The notes: a model not told the origin generated them from the sequence alone. Counted from the stretch's first letter, positions 17,220 to 28,000 are shown. The stretch is 64,000 bases of DNA from Flavihumibacter petaseus NBRC 106054 (GCF_000974785.1 NZ_BBWV01000001.1:558001-622000); one strand, 5' to 3'. Made by a program: numbers and translations.

Positions 17220-18818
17220 ATGGAAATAAACCTTCCAATTTCCGCAGTCCTCGGCCTGATGCTTCTGATTTTATCCTGTAATTCAAAAAAGGGCCAACCA
17301 TCCGGGAATGACATTCAGGCGCTTCACCTGAAACAGGGTGAATTGATTTCCTGCGGACCGCCGGATAAGGAATTCGGACAGGTGAATTTTGACATATCAT
17401 GCTCCCCTGGATTGAGAAAAGAATTTGACCTTGCTGTCTCCCTGTTGCATTCCTTCGAATACGACGAGGCGGAAAAAGTATTTTCCAGGATCATTGACAG
17501 GCAACCGGATTGCGCGATGGCCTATTGGGGAGTTGCGATGAGCAGCTTTCACCAGTTGTGGGAACCGCCTTCGAAAGCAGACCTGGAAAAAGGAGCAAAG
17601 GCCATTGAAATTGCACTATCTATCCCGCAGAAAACAAAACCGGAATCTGAATATATCAACGCGCTCGCATTGTTCTATAAAGACTGGAAACAGGTTGGCC
17701 ATCGTACACGAAGCCTGAACTACCAGCAGGCAATGGCCCGGATCCATCGCGACAACCCCGGAAGCAGGGAAGCGGCAGTATTCTATGCGCTGGCACTGGT
17801 CGCCAATGCAGATCCTTCAGACAAAACTTTTACCAATCAAAAAGCAGCTGGAAAAATACTGACTGCATTGTACCCCGGCGAGCCTGACCATCCGGGGGTC
17901 ATCCATTATATCATCCACGCGTACGACTATCCGGAGCTTGCGGAAATGGCATTGCCAGCGGCAAGAAAATATGCAGCCACCGCACCTTCCTCAGCCCATG
18001 CACAACATATGCCTGCACACATTTTCACCAGGCTGGGACTTTGGGAAGAGTGCATCCGTTCAAGCATCGCTTCAACCGCCGCGGCCAAATGTTATGGGGA
18101 GAACGCTGGCATCAAGGGACATTGGGACGAAGAGCTTCACGGTATGGATTACCTCGTATATGCTTATCTCCAGAAGAGAGAAAATTCACCTGCCAAATCA
18201 CAATGCGATTATCTTAACAACATCCAGGACGTGTACCCGGTAAATTTCAAAACTGCCTACGCATTTGCTGCGATACCTTCCCGGTACGTCCTGGAAAATA
18301 GGTTGTGGAAAGAAGCGGCGGCGCTGAAAATACATCCGGCTGGATTTCCCTGGCAAAAATTTCCCTGGCAAAGTGCCGTTTTTCATTTCACCAGGATTTT
18401 GGGTGATGTACATACCGGCCATATTGATACTGCTGAAAGTGAATTGAAGATTTTGAAGGCGATCTATGATACACTGACAAACCAGGGCGATCAATATAAG
18501 GCCACCCAGGTGCTGATACAGGTAAAAACGGGCGAAGCGTGGATAGCGCTAAAAGAGGGCAGGAAACAGGAGGCCGTCCGGTTGATGACCCAGGCTGCCG
18601 ACCTGGAAGATAATACGGAAAAACATCCGGTAACGCCCGGAGCTGTTTTGCCTGCCCGGGAACTGTTGGGAGACTTGTACCTGGAACTGGATCAGCCGGA
18701 CAAAGCACTGCAAGCTTATGAATCTGACCTGAAAATACATCCGGGCCGCTTCAATGGTATGAATGGCGCGGTACAGGCACGGGCACTCTTAAACGACCGC
18801 GTTAAGACAGCAAAATGA
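17220..18818 (+). CDS. TPR-containing lipoprotein
   Basis: Probable periplasmic or outer-membrane lipoprotein of 532 residues. The ATG at 17220 gives a short hydrophobic signal ending in LILSC, with Cys20 as the lipidation site; the upstream extension to 17163 lacks signal character. The body is rich in helical tetratricopeptide-like repeats, for example AEKVFSRIIDRQPDCAMAYW, AVFYALALVANADP and the C-terminal GDLYLELDQPDKALQAYESD. Conserved HAQHMPAHIFTRLGLWEE near residues 260-277 is seen in a family of uncharacterised TPR proteins. It is monocistronic. Partner and function are unknown; TPR proteins usually act as scaffolds. Confidence 0.8.
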   Translation: MEINLPISAVLGLMLLILSCNSKKGQPSGNDIQALHLKQGELISCGPPDKEFGQVNFDISCSPGLRKEFDLAVSLLHSFEYDEAEKVFSRIIDRQPDCAMAYWGVAMSSFHQLWEPPSKADLEKGAKAIEIALSIPQKTKPESEYINALALFYKDWKQVGHRTRSLNYQQAMARIHRDNPGSREAAVFYALALVANADPSDKTFTNQKAAGKILTALYPGEPDHPGVIHYIIHAYDYPELAEMALPAARKYAATAPSSAHAQHMPAHIFTRLGLWEECIRSSIASTAAAKCYGENAGIKGHWDEELHGMDYLVYAYLQKRENSPAKSQCDYLNNIQDVYPVNFKTAYAFAAIPSRYVLENRLWKEAAALKIHPAGFPWQKFPWQSAVFHFTRILGDVHTGHIDTAESELKILKAIYDTLTNQGDQYKATQVLIQVKTGEAWIALKEGRKQEAVRLMTQAADLEDNTEKHPVTPGAVLPARELLGDLYLELDQPDKALQAYESDLKIHPGRFNGMNGAVQARALLNDRVKTAK

Positions 18819-18832
18819 AGGAATTATATTAT

Positions 18833-18840
18833 TATTTTTG
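18833..18840 (+). promoter_or_regulatory. Bacteroidota -7 promoter element (TATTTTTG)
   Basis: Match to TAnnTTTG, 91 bases before the FAS1 lipoprotein start. The leader after it holds a 6-base stem, GCCTTG (18854-18859) with CAAGGC (18870-18875). No good -33 element was found. Confidence 0.35.
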
Positions 18841-18931
18841 CTAACGTTTTGACGCCTTGTAAGGTTCTGCAAGGCATTCATTACCCGGGGCGGACCCTTT
18901 GAGAGCAATTCATTTTTAAAAATATAGAATT

Positions 18932-19402
18932 ATGAAAAAAATGTTTCTGCCGATGGCATTGCTGGTTGTAATGTCCCTCACCCTGCTCCCACGCTGTGGC
19001 TCAACTTCAAGCATGTTAGGTGCCGGTTCTTCCCTTTTAACTTCGTTAGCCAGCAATCCCAATCTTTCTTCCTTTGCAAGTTTATTACAGACTCCCGGGC
19101 TTGATAAAGCATTGGGATCTGCCCTGAAGGGAGATTTCACCATGCTCGCTCCTACCAATTCGGCATTGAGTGGTCTTGGCCAGGATGCGCTAACAAACCT
19201 GACCAAATCTGAAAACATTGATCAACTCGCCGGCATGTTGAAAAACCAGATCGTACCCGGTAAACTGGATGCCAGCCAGCTGGCTGCGGGTGGGGTGAAA
19301 ACTGCCGGAGGAAATAATCTCAACCTGGGCACAGCACAACTGGGTGAAATGATCAAAGGAAAGAATTTCAATATCATACCAGTTGACCAGTTATTAAAAT
19401 AA
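18932..19402 (+). CDS. Fasciclin (FAS1)-domain lipoprotein
   Basis: A 156-residue secreted protein. The N-terminus is a lipoprotein-like signal with Cys22 after LLPR. Residues about 45-156 resemble a short FAS1 domain: a DFTMLAPTNSALSGL segment corresponds to the conserved FTVFAPTNxAF motif, followed by helices and an IVPGKLDASQL stretch. Bacterial FAS1 proteins mediate surface adhesion or matrix binding. The domain is divergent and slightly short, with an unusual AAGGVKTAGGNNLNLG loop. It is a single gene closed by the terminator at 19444-19472. Confidence 0.8.
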   Translation: MKKMFLPMALLVVMSLTLLPRCGSTSSMLGAGSSLLTSLASNPNLSSFASLLQTPGLDKALGSALKGDFTMLAPTNSALSGLGQDALTNLTKSENIDQLAGMLKNQIVPGKLDASQLAAGGVKTAGGNNLNLGTAQLGEMIKGKNFNIIPVDQLLK

Positions 19403-19443
19403 GCACTAGTCAATCGTACTATACATACCAATTTATTTTCCTT

Positions 19444-19472
19444 AAAACGGGGCGATCAGATCGCCCCGTTTT
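19444..19472. terminator. Bidirectional intrinsic terminator
   Basis: Perfect 13-base stem (19444-19456 with 19460-19472) with a CAG loop. Its outer ends are A and T runs on both strands. It lies between the FAS1 lipoprotein gene and the convergent gene at 19498-19947 and can serve both. Confidence 0.9.
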
Positions 19473-19497
19473 CTTTTAATGGATACGATTGAAGCAG

Positions 19498-19947
19498 TTA
19501 CAAACGAACTCTGAGCCCCAATACCGGAAATGACTGGTAGCTGTATAGGGCGCCATGCAACACCCTGGCTTTTTCGATGTCGATAAAAGCAGACGCAGCT
19601 TTTGCCTTGTTCCTGTTTTTGGTTGATTTATATAACAGGTAAACACCACTCAGCGTAACTGCCGAACTAATGACATACGCTGCTGTATAATCTTCGTATT
19701 CCGGCTCAACATATCCTCCTGAAAATACGGTTGTCATAGCGCCCTCAACGCCCTGGGTGCCATCTGCAATCAGTGTCACCACAAGACCCGTTGTACCGGC
19801 CGCGGCCAATAGCCAGCCGACGGTTTTTTGTGTTTTGCCTTTTTTATACAGGTCGGAATTTTTCCAGTTTTGATTTACTGTGGAATCCTGGGCAATCGTC
19901 GCGGTTGCGAATACCAGGGACAGCATCAGCATAGTTAGATTTTTCAT
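19498..19947 (-). CDS. Hypothetical exported membrane protein
   Basis: 149 residues with a cleavable-type signal (MKNLTMLMLSLVFATATIAQ) and two later hydrophobic segments, around VGWLLAAAGTTGLVVTLIA and YVISSAVTLSGVYLLY. The spacing resembles small Bacteroidota envelope proteins in which two membrane helices bracket a short loop. It ends in a possible beta-type GLRVRL tail. No family was recognised. It lies 40 bases downstream of the FISUMP lipoprotein gene on the same strand and could be co-transcribed with it. Confidence 0.7.
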   Translation of the reverse strand: MKNLTMLMLSLVFATATIAQDSTVNQNWKNSDLYKKGKTQKTVGWLLAAAGTTGLVVTLIADGTQGVEGAMTTVFSGGYVEPEYEDYTAAYVISSAVTLSGVYLLYKSTKNRNKAKAASAFIDIEKARVLHGALYSYQSFPVLGLRVRL

Positions 19948-19987
19948 TTGACAGTATTTAAACCAGGTTAAATAACGGATTGCTGAA

Positions 19988-20983
19988 TTAGTCTTTAATA
20001 CAGCGGATAGAGGCTCCCCTAACCTTCAGCCCCGTTATCTGATTTCCTTCGGCGGTGAAAGCAAACAAGCCCTGCGCTTCAGCTTCTGCAGGATTGCCTG
20101 AATAGGTTGTTGTCGTCCACCAGTAGCCACCATTCCCGATATAGCTATATTCACCATTTTCCATACGGGTTCCTCCTGGCAATCCTGTAAAACCACTGCT
20201 GTTCGTAGCGCCTTCATTCGGACTGATCCAGTGTGCCAGTCCAGCTTCTTTCAATGCTCCACCGGCCACCAGCGATTCGCCGAGTTCCAGCACTAACGCG
20301 CTCCTTTCTTCATCACTCGGAACATGCCAGCCCTGGGGGGCAATCTTGCGGGAATCGGCAGCTGCGAACCAGTTATACAATTTGCCGTAGGTAGTATGGC
20401 TTGACTGATCATTGTTATAAATTGCGAATGCACCGGTGGTAGCGGTTCCCCAGGCAGTATTGCTTAATCCGGTGGGTATTGTATCCCCATTGCTGTAGCG
20501 GGTCGTTTTCAGGTTTGATTTCATCCAGGTTTGACTTCCGATTATCACGACCTCATACACGTTCCCGTCTATATCGGTCACAGAAGTTTCGGACTCTCCA
20601 AGTGTTGTAAAGGAAAACTCGTTTCCATATGCCGTGCCCTTGCTGTTGGTACCGTATGAGCGGACATAATATTTGGTTTGGGGCAACAGGCCGGTCATAG
20701 TGCTGGTGAAACTTCCATTACCCGCTCCGTTGGTCGTTTTTGAATCGGAAGTCGTAGGAGCGGTTGCAGTGCTCCAGCAGATGCCTCTTGCCGTTACCGG
20801 GGTAGATGCGTCGGACGTTACATTGCCGCCTGATCCCGCAGTGTATTGCGTAACTATATTCACGTTAGTGGTTGTCAATACGGGAACAGCGCCGCTGTTA
20901 CCGGGTTCAGGGTCGTCGCTGCAGGAAAACAGTCCAAATGCCAGAAAGGCCGGCACCAGACAAACAAACGTTGCCTTTTTCAT
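19988..20983 (-). CDS. FISUMP-domain lipoprotein
   Basis: Surface lipoprotein of 331 residues. The signal ends in LFSC with Cys21. Residues about 35-130 form a fibronectin type III-like beta domain containing TARGICWST and TKYYVRSYGTNSKG. Residues about 133-331 form a Fibrobacter succinogenes major paralogous (FISUMP) domain, shown by DIDGNVYEVVIIGSQTWM, LYNWFAA and PQGWHVPSDEE, and ending in VRGASIRCIKD. These domains are common in Bacteroidota surface lipoproteins; ligand and function are unknown. A near-match -7 box lies at 21028-21034 on the minus strand. Confidence 0.88.
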   Translation of the reverse strand: MKKATFVCLVPAFLAFGLFSCSDDPEPGNSGAVPVLTTTNVNIVTQYTAGSGGNVTSDASTPVTARGICWSTATAPTTSDSKTTNGAGNGSFTSTMTGLLPQTKYYVRSYGTNSKGTAYGNEFSFTTLGESETSVTDIDGNVYEVVIIGSQTWMKSNLKTTRYSNGDTIPTGLSNTAWGTATTGAFAIYNNDQSSHTTYGKLYNWFAAADSRKIAPQGWHVPSDEERSALVLELGESLVAGGALKEAGLAHWISPNEGATNSSGFTGLPGGTRMENGEYSYIGNGGYWWTTTTYSGNPAEAEAQGLFAFTAEGNQITGLKVRGASIRCIKD

Positions 20984-21391
20984 GTGGGGATGTTTTATAG
21001 TGTTTAGTGGTTTGGGTTGCCTTTAACCAAAATATTCCCATCCTGCTGGTTCGCACCGGCAGCTAAGGGTAGACGATAGCCATTTTCAATGCAGGGCAGT
21101 CCTGCAATTAAAAACCCTTCACAATCATGTACACTCGTTGTTAGCCGGATGTCCGGGAGCACGCTTCAATAAATAATCTTCCGGCGAGGAATGTTCCGAA
21201 AAGAATCTGGCCGGGCATCAGGAGGAAACGGCCATCCTTTGAAAGTCTGGTACGAAATGAGAGTATCGAAGACCTGGGCGATCGGGAAAATTTCTACATG
21301 CTATCGCATGAAAATTCCAGTGCTATATAAAGTTAAAAAAAGGAAAATTGGTATGCAAGAGAGTTCAGAAATAATTCGGTAGTTTCATAAC
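20984..21391. other. Intergenic region, no gene recognised
   Basis: 408 bases between divergent genes. It should hold the promoters for the FISUMP lipoprotein and the ethanolamine operon, but no strong -33/-7 pair was found. A short hairpin GCAGG/CCTGC lies at 21091-21105, and a TGGCC/GGCCA pairing lies around 21209-21234. A cobalamin riboswitch was sought because EutBC need B12; no convincing B12 box or core was seen. A 63-codon frame at 21191-21382 has no protein-like features. Confidence 0.5.
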
Positions 21392-22738
21392 ATGACCGAA
21401 ACCAGTGGCCACGGGAAACCGGCACTCAAAAAATCACTGACGGCACTTCATTTGTGGGGCATTGCAGTAGGCCTTGTAATTTCCGGCGAATACTTTGGCT
21501 GGAACTACGGCTGGGCCGTTGCCGGAACGATGGGTATGCTGATCGCTTCCTTCCTTGTGCTTGTTCTTTACATCACTTTTGTATTCAGCTTCACAGAACT
21601 CACTACAGCAATTCCCAATGCCGGCGGACCTTTTGCGTATGCATTTCGTGCGTTAGGTCCATTGGGCGGGTTGATTGCAGGATATGCCACCCTGATAGAA
21701 TTCCTGTTTGCCACACCAGCTATCGCTTTTGCCCTGGGCAGCTACCTGCACTTCCTTTATCCTGCTGTTGATGTGTTGTATGCCGCTATCGGAAGTTACC
21801 TGGTTTTCACCCTAATCAACCTGATCGGGATAAAAGAATCAGCGGTATTTACACTCGTTGTAACCCTGCTGGCGGTTGCAGAACTGGTGTTCTATACGGG
21901 GATTGTAGCACCACATTTCAAATGGGGGAATTTCATGCAGGATAATATGCCCTTCGGATGGGCGGGTGTGTTTGCTGCGCTTCCATTTGCCATCTGGCTG
22001 TTTCTCGCGATAGAAGGCGTAGCGATGGTAGCTGAAGAAGCAAAAGATCCGCAACGCACCATTCCCAAAGGATACATCCTGGGCATGGCAACGCTCGCTG
22101 TACTGGCGATGGTGGTCATGATCGTAACAGGCGGCGTTACCAACTGGCAAAAATTGTCGCATATTGATTATCCGCTGCCGGAAGCAATCGGCTTTGCCCT
22201 CGGAAAAACCAACAGCCTTACAAAATTATTTGCAGGCATTGGACTGTTTGGGCTGATCGCTTCTTTTCACAGTATTATAACCGGTTATTCCAGGCAGATC
22301 TTTGCATTGGCAAGGGCCAGTTACCTGCCGCCCTTCCTGTCTCACATCCACCCAAGATTTAAAACGCCCCATTGGGCATTGACAGCCGGAGCCCTGGTAG
22401 GGATAATTGCGCTATGCCTTGGCCATACAGACAAGCTGATCATTATTTCGGCCCTGGGAGCACTTGTTATGTATATCGTCAGCATGATCAGCCTATTCGT
22501 ACTTCGTAAAAAAGAACCCTCACTGGAAAGACCATTCCCGTCACCTTTTTATCCCTGGTTTCCTGTAATCGCCTGCGTCTTGTCGGCAATTTGCCTTGTA
22601 GCATTGGTCTATTACAATCCGTGGATGAGCCTGGTATTTTTCGGTGGAATGGTCCTGGTAGCGGTGTTGTTTATATGGATGCGGAAAAAGACAGCGGCGC
22701 AGAAACTCGCGGAAGAATCAACGGTTGCAGCAGTATGA
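21392..22738 (+). CDS. eat: Ethanolamine permease (APC family)
   Basis: Inner-membrane amino acid/polyamine/organocation transporter of 448 residues with about 12 helices. Segments GLVISGEYFGWNYGWAVAG and ITFVFSFTELTTAIPNAGGP match the ethanolamine permease group, which imports ethanolamine. The stop overlaps the start of eutB by 4 bases, and eutC follows, so the three genes form one translationally coupled unit for uptake and cleavage of ethanolamine. The organisation permease-eutB-eutC, without shell proteins, is the form found in many non-enteric bacteria. Confidence 0.92.
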   Translation: MTETSGHGKPALKKSLTALHLWGIAVGLVISGEYFGWNYGWAVAGTMGMLIASFLVLVLYITFVFSFTELTTAIPNAGGPFAYAFRALGPLGGLIAGYATLIEFLFATPAIAFALGSYLHFLYPAVDVLYAAIGSYLVFTLINLIGIKESAVFTLVVTLLAVAELVFYTGIVAPHFKWGNFMQDNMPFGWAGVFAALPFAIWLFLAIEGVAMVAEEAKDPQRTIPKGYILGMATLAVLAMVVMIVTGGVTNWQKLSHIDYPLPEAIGFALGKTNSLTKLFAGIGLFGLIASFHSIITGYSRQIFALARASYLPPFLSHIHPRFKTPHWALTAGALVGIIALCLGHTDKLIIISALGALVMYIVSMISLFVLRKKEPSLERPFPSPFYPWFPVIACVLSAICLVALVYYNPWMSLVFFGGMVLVAVLFIWMRKKTAAQKLAEESTVAAV

Positions 22739-24108
22739 TCTACAAAACAACGCTTCAACACATCACCTGGTCTTTCGATAGTCTGAAAATATTGATGGCC
22801 AAAGCCTCGCCCTTCAGGAGCGGAGACCTGCTCGCTGAGCTTACTGCCGGTAGTTATGAAGAAAGGGTAGCTGCGCAGATGGCGCTGGCTGATGTACCGC
22901 TTGCCCGATTCTTAACCGAACATCTTGTTGACTACGATTCAGATGAAGTAACGCGGTTGATCATCGACACCCATGATGCGGCAAGTTTTGCACCGGTTGC
23001 CGGCTTTACCGTTGGGGAACTGCGGGACTGGCTGCTGAGTGATCATGCCGATGAAATAACCCTGCGCAGTCTGGCTCCCGGGCTGACGCCGGAAATGGTG
23101 GCCGCTGTCTGCAAACTGATGCGCAACCAGGACCTGATCGCCGTTGCGCAAAAATGTGTTGTCGTAACCGCATTCAGGAACACGATCGGGCTGAAGGGAA
23201 GATTGTCTGTAAGGTTGCAACCCAATCACCCGACCGATGACCTCAAAGGAATTGCAGCCAGTATGGTGGATGGCTTGCTGTATGGCAGCGGTGATGCCGT
23301 GATTGGTATCAACCCTGCTACCGACAGTCCCGCCACTACCGGTGGCCTGCTAAATATGCTCAGCGACATTCGGGAGAAATACAGCATTCCCACCCAATCC
23401 TGTGTACTGAGCCACCTGACAACGACCATTGGCCTGATGAACAAAAATGCACCGGTAGACCTGGTGTTTCAATCCATTGGCGGCACTGAAAAAACGAATA
23501 AAAGTTTCGGCTTAAACCTGTCGCTATTACAGGAGGGGTATGAAGCGGCACTTTCACTCGAAAGAGGAACGGTAGGCAATAATGTGATGTATTTCGAAAC
23601 GGGCCAGGGCTCTTCTCTGTCCGCAGATGCGCATGAAGGCGTAGACCAGCAAACCTGCGAAGCCCGTGCGTATGCGGTGGCACGGCATTTCCGGCCTTTG
23701 CTGGTGAACACCGTGGTCGGTTTTATTGGCCCCGAATATTTGTACGATGGCAAACAGATCATCCGTGCTGCCCTCGAAGATCATTTTTGCGGTAAGTTGC
23801 TGGGGTTGCCAATGGGCGTGGATATCTGTTACACGAACCACAGCCAGGCAGACCAGGATGATATGGACAACCTGCTCACCCTGCTCGGCGTGGCCGGCTG
23901 CAATTTTATCATGGGGGTACCAGGAGCTGATGACATCATGCTCCACTACCAGTCCACTTCCTTTCATGATGCCCTCTATGTGCGAAAGGTGCTGGGCAAA
24001 AGACCTGCCCCTGAATTTGAGCTATGGCTCCGGCATCAGGGTATTATGGATGACCAGGGAAACCGCCTGGTGGTACAGCCTTCCCATAACCTTTTAAGCG
24101 CCATCTGA
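22735..24108 (+). CDS. eutB: Ethanolamine ammonia-lyase large subunit
   Basis: Adenosylcobalamin-dependent lyase subunit of 457 residues, the usual EutB length; with EutC it splits ethanolamine to acetaldehyde and ammonia in the cytosol. The ATG at 22735 overlaps the permease stop; a longer frame beginning at 22591 lies inside the permease gene and is not used. Conserved stretches include LQPNHPTDDLKGIAASMVDG, SGDAVIGINPATDS, FETGQGSSLSADAHEG and GLPMGVDICYTNHSQADQDD. The stop overlaps eutC by one base (TGATG). No EutA-like reactivase lies in the window. Confidence 0.96.
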   Translation: MIYKTTLQHITWSFDSLKILMAKASPFRSGDLLAELTAGSYEERVAAQMALADVPLARFLTEHLVDYDSDEVTRLIIDTHDAASFAPVAGFTVGELRDWLLSDHADEITLRSLAPGLTPEMVAAVCKLMRNQDLIAVAQKCVVVTAFRNTIGLKGRLSVRLQPNHPTDDLKGIAASMVDGLLYGSGDAVIGINPATDSPATTGGLLNMLSDIREKYSIPTQSCVLSHLTTTIGLMNKNAPVDLVFQSIGGTEKTNKSFGLNLSLLQEGYEAALSLERGTVGNNVMYFETGQGSSLSADAHEGVDQQTCEARAYAVARHFRPLLVNTVVGFIGPEYLYDGKQIIRAALEDHFCGKLLGLPMGVDICYTNHSQADQDDMDNLLTLLGVAGCNFIMGVPGADDIMLHYQSTSFHDALYVRKVLGKRPAPEFELWLRHQGIMDDQGNRLVVQPSHNLLSAI

Positions 24109-24905
24109 TGCCATTGCCCGTAATCCATATCACAGCCGTTCAGGAAGATGCCTGGCAGACCCTGCGTGCCTTTACCAATGCCCGCATTGCACTGGGAAGT
24201 GCCGGCACAGCAATTCCTGTAAAAGAAGTGCTGCAGTTCAGGATGGCACATGCCAATGCCCGTGATGCGGTATTTTCTATCCTGGAGGTTGACCGGCTGT
24301 CTGCTGACCTGCAACGTTTACGGCTACCCTTCCTGGTAGTACACAGCCAGGCAGCGGACCGTACAATCTACCTGCAAAGACCCGACCTTGGCCGACGGCT
24401 GAATCCGCGTTCCGCAGAAAGACTTCTGGAACACCAGCACGACTATGATGTGGTGATCATCGTAGCCGATGGTTTATCGGCGACGGCCATCAACAACAAT
24501 GCGCTCCCGGTATTGATCAACCTCGTTGGTGACCTGCAACAAAACCATTATGTTATTGCGCCCATTGTCATCGCAAGGGAAGCGCGGGTCGCCCTGGGCG
24601 ACGAAATAGCCTCCCTGCTGCGCGCGCGGCTCAGTATTATGCTGATCGGTGAGCGGCCCGGTTTAAGTGCCCCGGCGAGTATGGGGGCATACCTTACCTA
24701 TGATCCTGTTGCAGGACTCAACGACGAGCGCCGCAATTGTATTTCAAATATTCATGCGAAGGGTTTGCAGCCCAACCTGGCCGCACAAAAAATCTATTAC
24801 CTGTGTAAAGAAGCCTTGCGACTGAAGATCTCAGGCGTTCAGTTGAAAGATGAAGCGACCGGTATTTCGGGCTCTGATAATTTTCAGCTACCCAAAACTA
24901 CATAG
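24108..24905 (+). CDS. eutC: Ethanolamine ammonia-lyase small subunit
   Basis: Small subunit of 265 residues, cobalamin-binding partner of EutB. Typical segments are RIALGSAGTAIPVKEVLQF, FLVVHSQAADRTIYLQRPDL and the GERPGLSAPASMGAYLTYDP stretch, followed by RRNCISNIHAKGL. The start sits on the eutB stop, ensuring stoichiometric synthesis. A 102-base gap with no strong terminator separates it from the convergent T9SS gene. Ammonia and acetaldehyde released in the open cytosol suggest use as a nitrogen source rather than microcompartment catabolism. Confidence 0.96.
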   Translation: MPLPVIHITAVQEDAWQTLRAFTNARIALGSAGTAIPVKEVLQFRMAHANARDAVFSILEVDRLSADLQRLRLPFLVVHSQAADRTIYLQRPDLGRRLNPRSAERLLEHQHDYDVVIIVADGLSATAINNNALPVLINLVGDLQQNHYVIAPIVIAREARVALGDEIASLLRARLSIMLIGERPGLSAPASMGAYLTYDPVAGLNDERRNCISNIHAKGLQPNLAAQKIYYLCKEALRLKISGVQLKDEATGISGSDNFQLPKTT

Positions 24906-25007
24906 CGCAATTACATTAAGCACTTTAGCCAAGACGGCTGAAAATAGGAATTTCCGGCAATCTCTTCAAAAACTTTGAACCCCATAAGGTATTGCCAATT
25001 GATCTTA

Positions 25008-28000
25008 CTATAGTTTAATAAATCTCAAATTCAGTATTTTGCCTGATCTACTTCTCAAAGTGGCCACATATGATCCGTTCGCCAATTGTTGAATAGGTAT
25101 ACTTACCCTTGTCTGGTTTGCAATTTTCTTAACAGCGAATTTATGCCCGCTTGTCAGGCTTACAACTTCAATTGTTTCCCAATTATCGTCAAGACTGAGG
25201 TTTTCTATAATGAGCGTTCCGTTGGTGACAGGATTAGGCACCACCATTCCTGATCCAACTGGTGTTGATTTTACTGTAAATGCCAGGGTATTACTAAACA
25301 CCTCAGCCGCATCGATACATGGCACACTGGTGGTATACTTGCATCTCACTTTATCGCCAGTTACCGCCGGTTTGTAATCTAAAACCGATGACAGGGCACC
25401 TGGAATATTCTGCCAATCGTGTGCGCTGGTGCTATCCTGCCATTGGTAGGTTGGAGTATTGCCGCTATTCTGCAGCGACGAAGTCAACAAGGTTAATTCA
25501 TCTTCCGCTACGGTGGTCAAACCGTCTATTGTAATCACCGGTAAAATAACGGGTATTGCGTTAATTGTAATTTCATTGCTTTGAACAATCGCTGGAGAGG
25601 CACAGGTTTCGCTGCTGGTTGCCTGTACATATATCTTGTCGCCGTTTCTTATTTCATTATCGGTATAAACAACACTATTGTTTCCAACATTAATACCGTT
25701 TTTCATCCATTGGTAAGCAGGACTTTTACCTGCGTTTTCAGTTGTAGCCGTAAACGTCACCTTCGTTCCGGCGCAAGGGGAAAGATTCGAAGCTAAAATC
25801 GAAACAACTGGTGTCACCGACTTATTTACAAAAACAACAGCAGTATCCCGGGCAATGCATCCGGATACATTTTGAACAGACAAAAAATAGGCTGTATTGT
25901 CAGTTGGCGTAATCGTCGGATTAGCTACTGATGATTTGAAACCTACAGGATTAGAAGTCCAGTTATAGGTGTTTCCCGGGATACCCGGTACACCAATAGT
26001 CAATTGCTTTCCGGAACAGATATTCCCGTTGGGACCCGCATTGGCTTCCGCACCTTGTTTTACTGTTACAATCACCGTATCGTAATAAGTCTTACTATCA
26101 ATATCCAATGCCAGGTAGTAGGTGGAAGTAGCAGTCGGTGAAATAACGGGATTTGCCACGGTTGACACATAACCTCCTGAAGATGTCCAGCTATACGATG
26201 CACCAGGGATGGCTTCCATTCCTATCTGAATATTGGTACCGCTGCAAATAGTGGTATCGTGCCCTGCATTGGCTGGTGATTCAGAAATGATATTCCGGAA
26301 GACATCAAAAGATTCCAGACTATAGCTTATGCACACAAAATCTGTTCTCCCGTCATTATCAAGGTCCCCCAGCGGAACACTATAAGGATTTGTGTTTGGG
26401 CCGGCATCAAAATTTACCCTTGGAGCAAATGAAATACCACCTTGTAAACTTCTATTCTCGAAGACGGATGCTGTCTGTTCGCCCGGGTTGGGACAAACTA
26501 TATCCGGCCTGCCATCCCCATTCAAATCAGCCACCTTTACTGAGACTGGAGCCCAGGTTGGACAATTCACAGCGGGTGCGAAAGAAAAATTTCCAACGCC
26601 AGAACTTGTATTTCTGAAAATACTTACCGCTGATTTTCTATTCAGGTTTCCAATAGCCAAATCGATTTTTCCATCCAGATCGAAATCAGCTGCTGCCATA
26701 CCTTCTGGTGATCCAAAATCAGGGTCAGAAAAAATAATTGGTGCAGCGAACGAAACTTTACCGGGTGTGCTCAAATTTCGATATACAGAAAAAGTCGCAC
26801 CATAATAATCGCCTATAATCATTTCAGGTCGTCCATCGCCATCAAGGTCAACCAATTCGCTACACAAAGGATTTCCTGCGGCCGGATATTCTATACCTTT
26901 TTCGAATGAAAGTACTCCGTTTTGAGAGGTATTTCTGATTATTCCGATCCTGCTTCTATCAAATGCAGGCGCGCTGACTGCAGCCGCGATGTCAAGCCTT
27001 CCATCACCGTCTATGTCTGCAATAGCCAGATCATGATCAGTATGCGGGGTAAAAAATTTAGCAGTCACAGTGTCCTCAAAGCTGATATTGCCCGGGGTGC
27101 TATTGTTTTTGAGAATCTGGACGTGATTGGTTCCAATGACCAGGTCAAGTAGACCATCCCCATCCATATCCTTTAACACGTTGTCTCTAACAAACGTGCG
27201 AATATCGATCCGAGGTGCGAAACTGATATTCTTGATCGTTGACGTATTCCTGAAAATTGAAATAGACGAAATATTATTGGTATTCCCCGTAACTACATCG
27301 AGTTTCCCATCATTGTCGATGTCACCCAGACACCCCTGCTTGATATCCCATGACGAAGGGTTTACTGTATAATGTCCTGCTTTGGTAAAAGATGCTGCGC
27401 TAATTGAACCACCTCCCGGGAATGTCACAATAAATGGATGGATTGAAGATGCCGTCTGCCTGTTCACCGTGACTGAGATTGGGTCATATGTTGCGCCGGC
27501 AGGTACAGTAACCGTTAATATTGTCGCTGTTCCAGTGATCACTGTAGCTTTCACGCCACCAAAAAAAACAATATTATTCGCAGCTGTCAGATCGAATCCC
27601 TTGCCTTTGATAGTCACAACTGTCCCTACCGGTCCCGTGGCTGGACTAAACGAAGCAACAGAAACCGGAGGCACGAAGGTGAATCCAGGTAAGGTTCCTT
27701 TTCCGGTTGTTGTCGTTAAAGTTACAGCGCCGCTGGCACCAGTTGCAACAGTAGCATTTACCTGAGTGGGTGAAACAATGGTGAACGACGCAGCGGGAAC
27801 TCCGCCAAAACTAACAGCAATAGCTTCAGATAAGTATTCACCTGAAATGGTTACCACTGTACCCGCAGAAACTTTTGTCGGTGAGAACGTAGTCAATATG
27901 GGCGGAGGCGGTATAAAACTAAACCCATTCATACTGTCTACTCCTCCGGTTGTCGTTATATGTACAGCACCAGACGCTCCATGTCCGACAACGGCAGTAA

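Noticed and set aside
20984-21391. Possible cobalamin riboswitch before the ethanolamine genes
   Set aside because: No B12 box or conserved core could be placed; only short unrelated hairpins seen.
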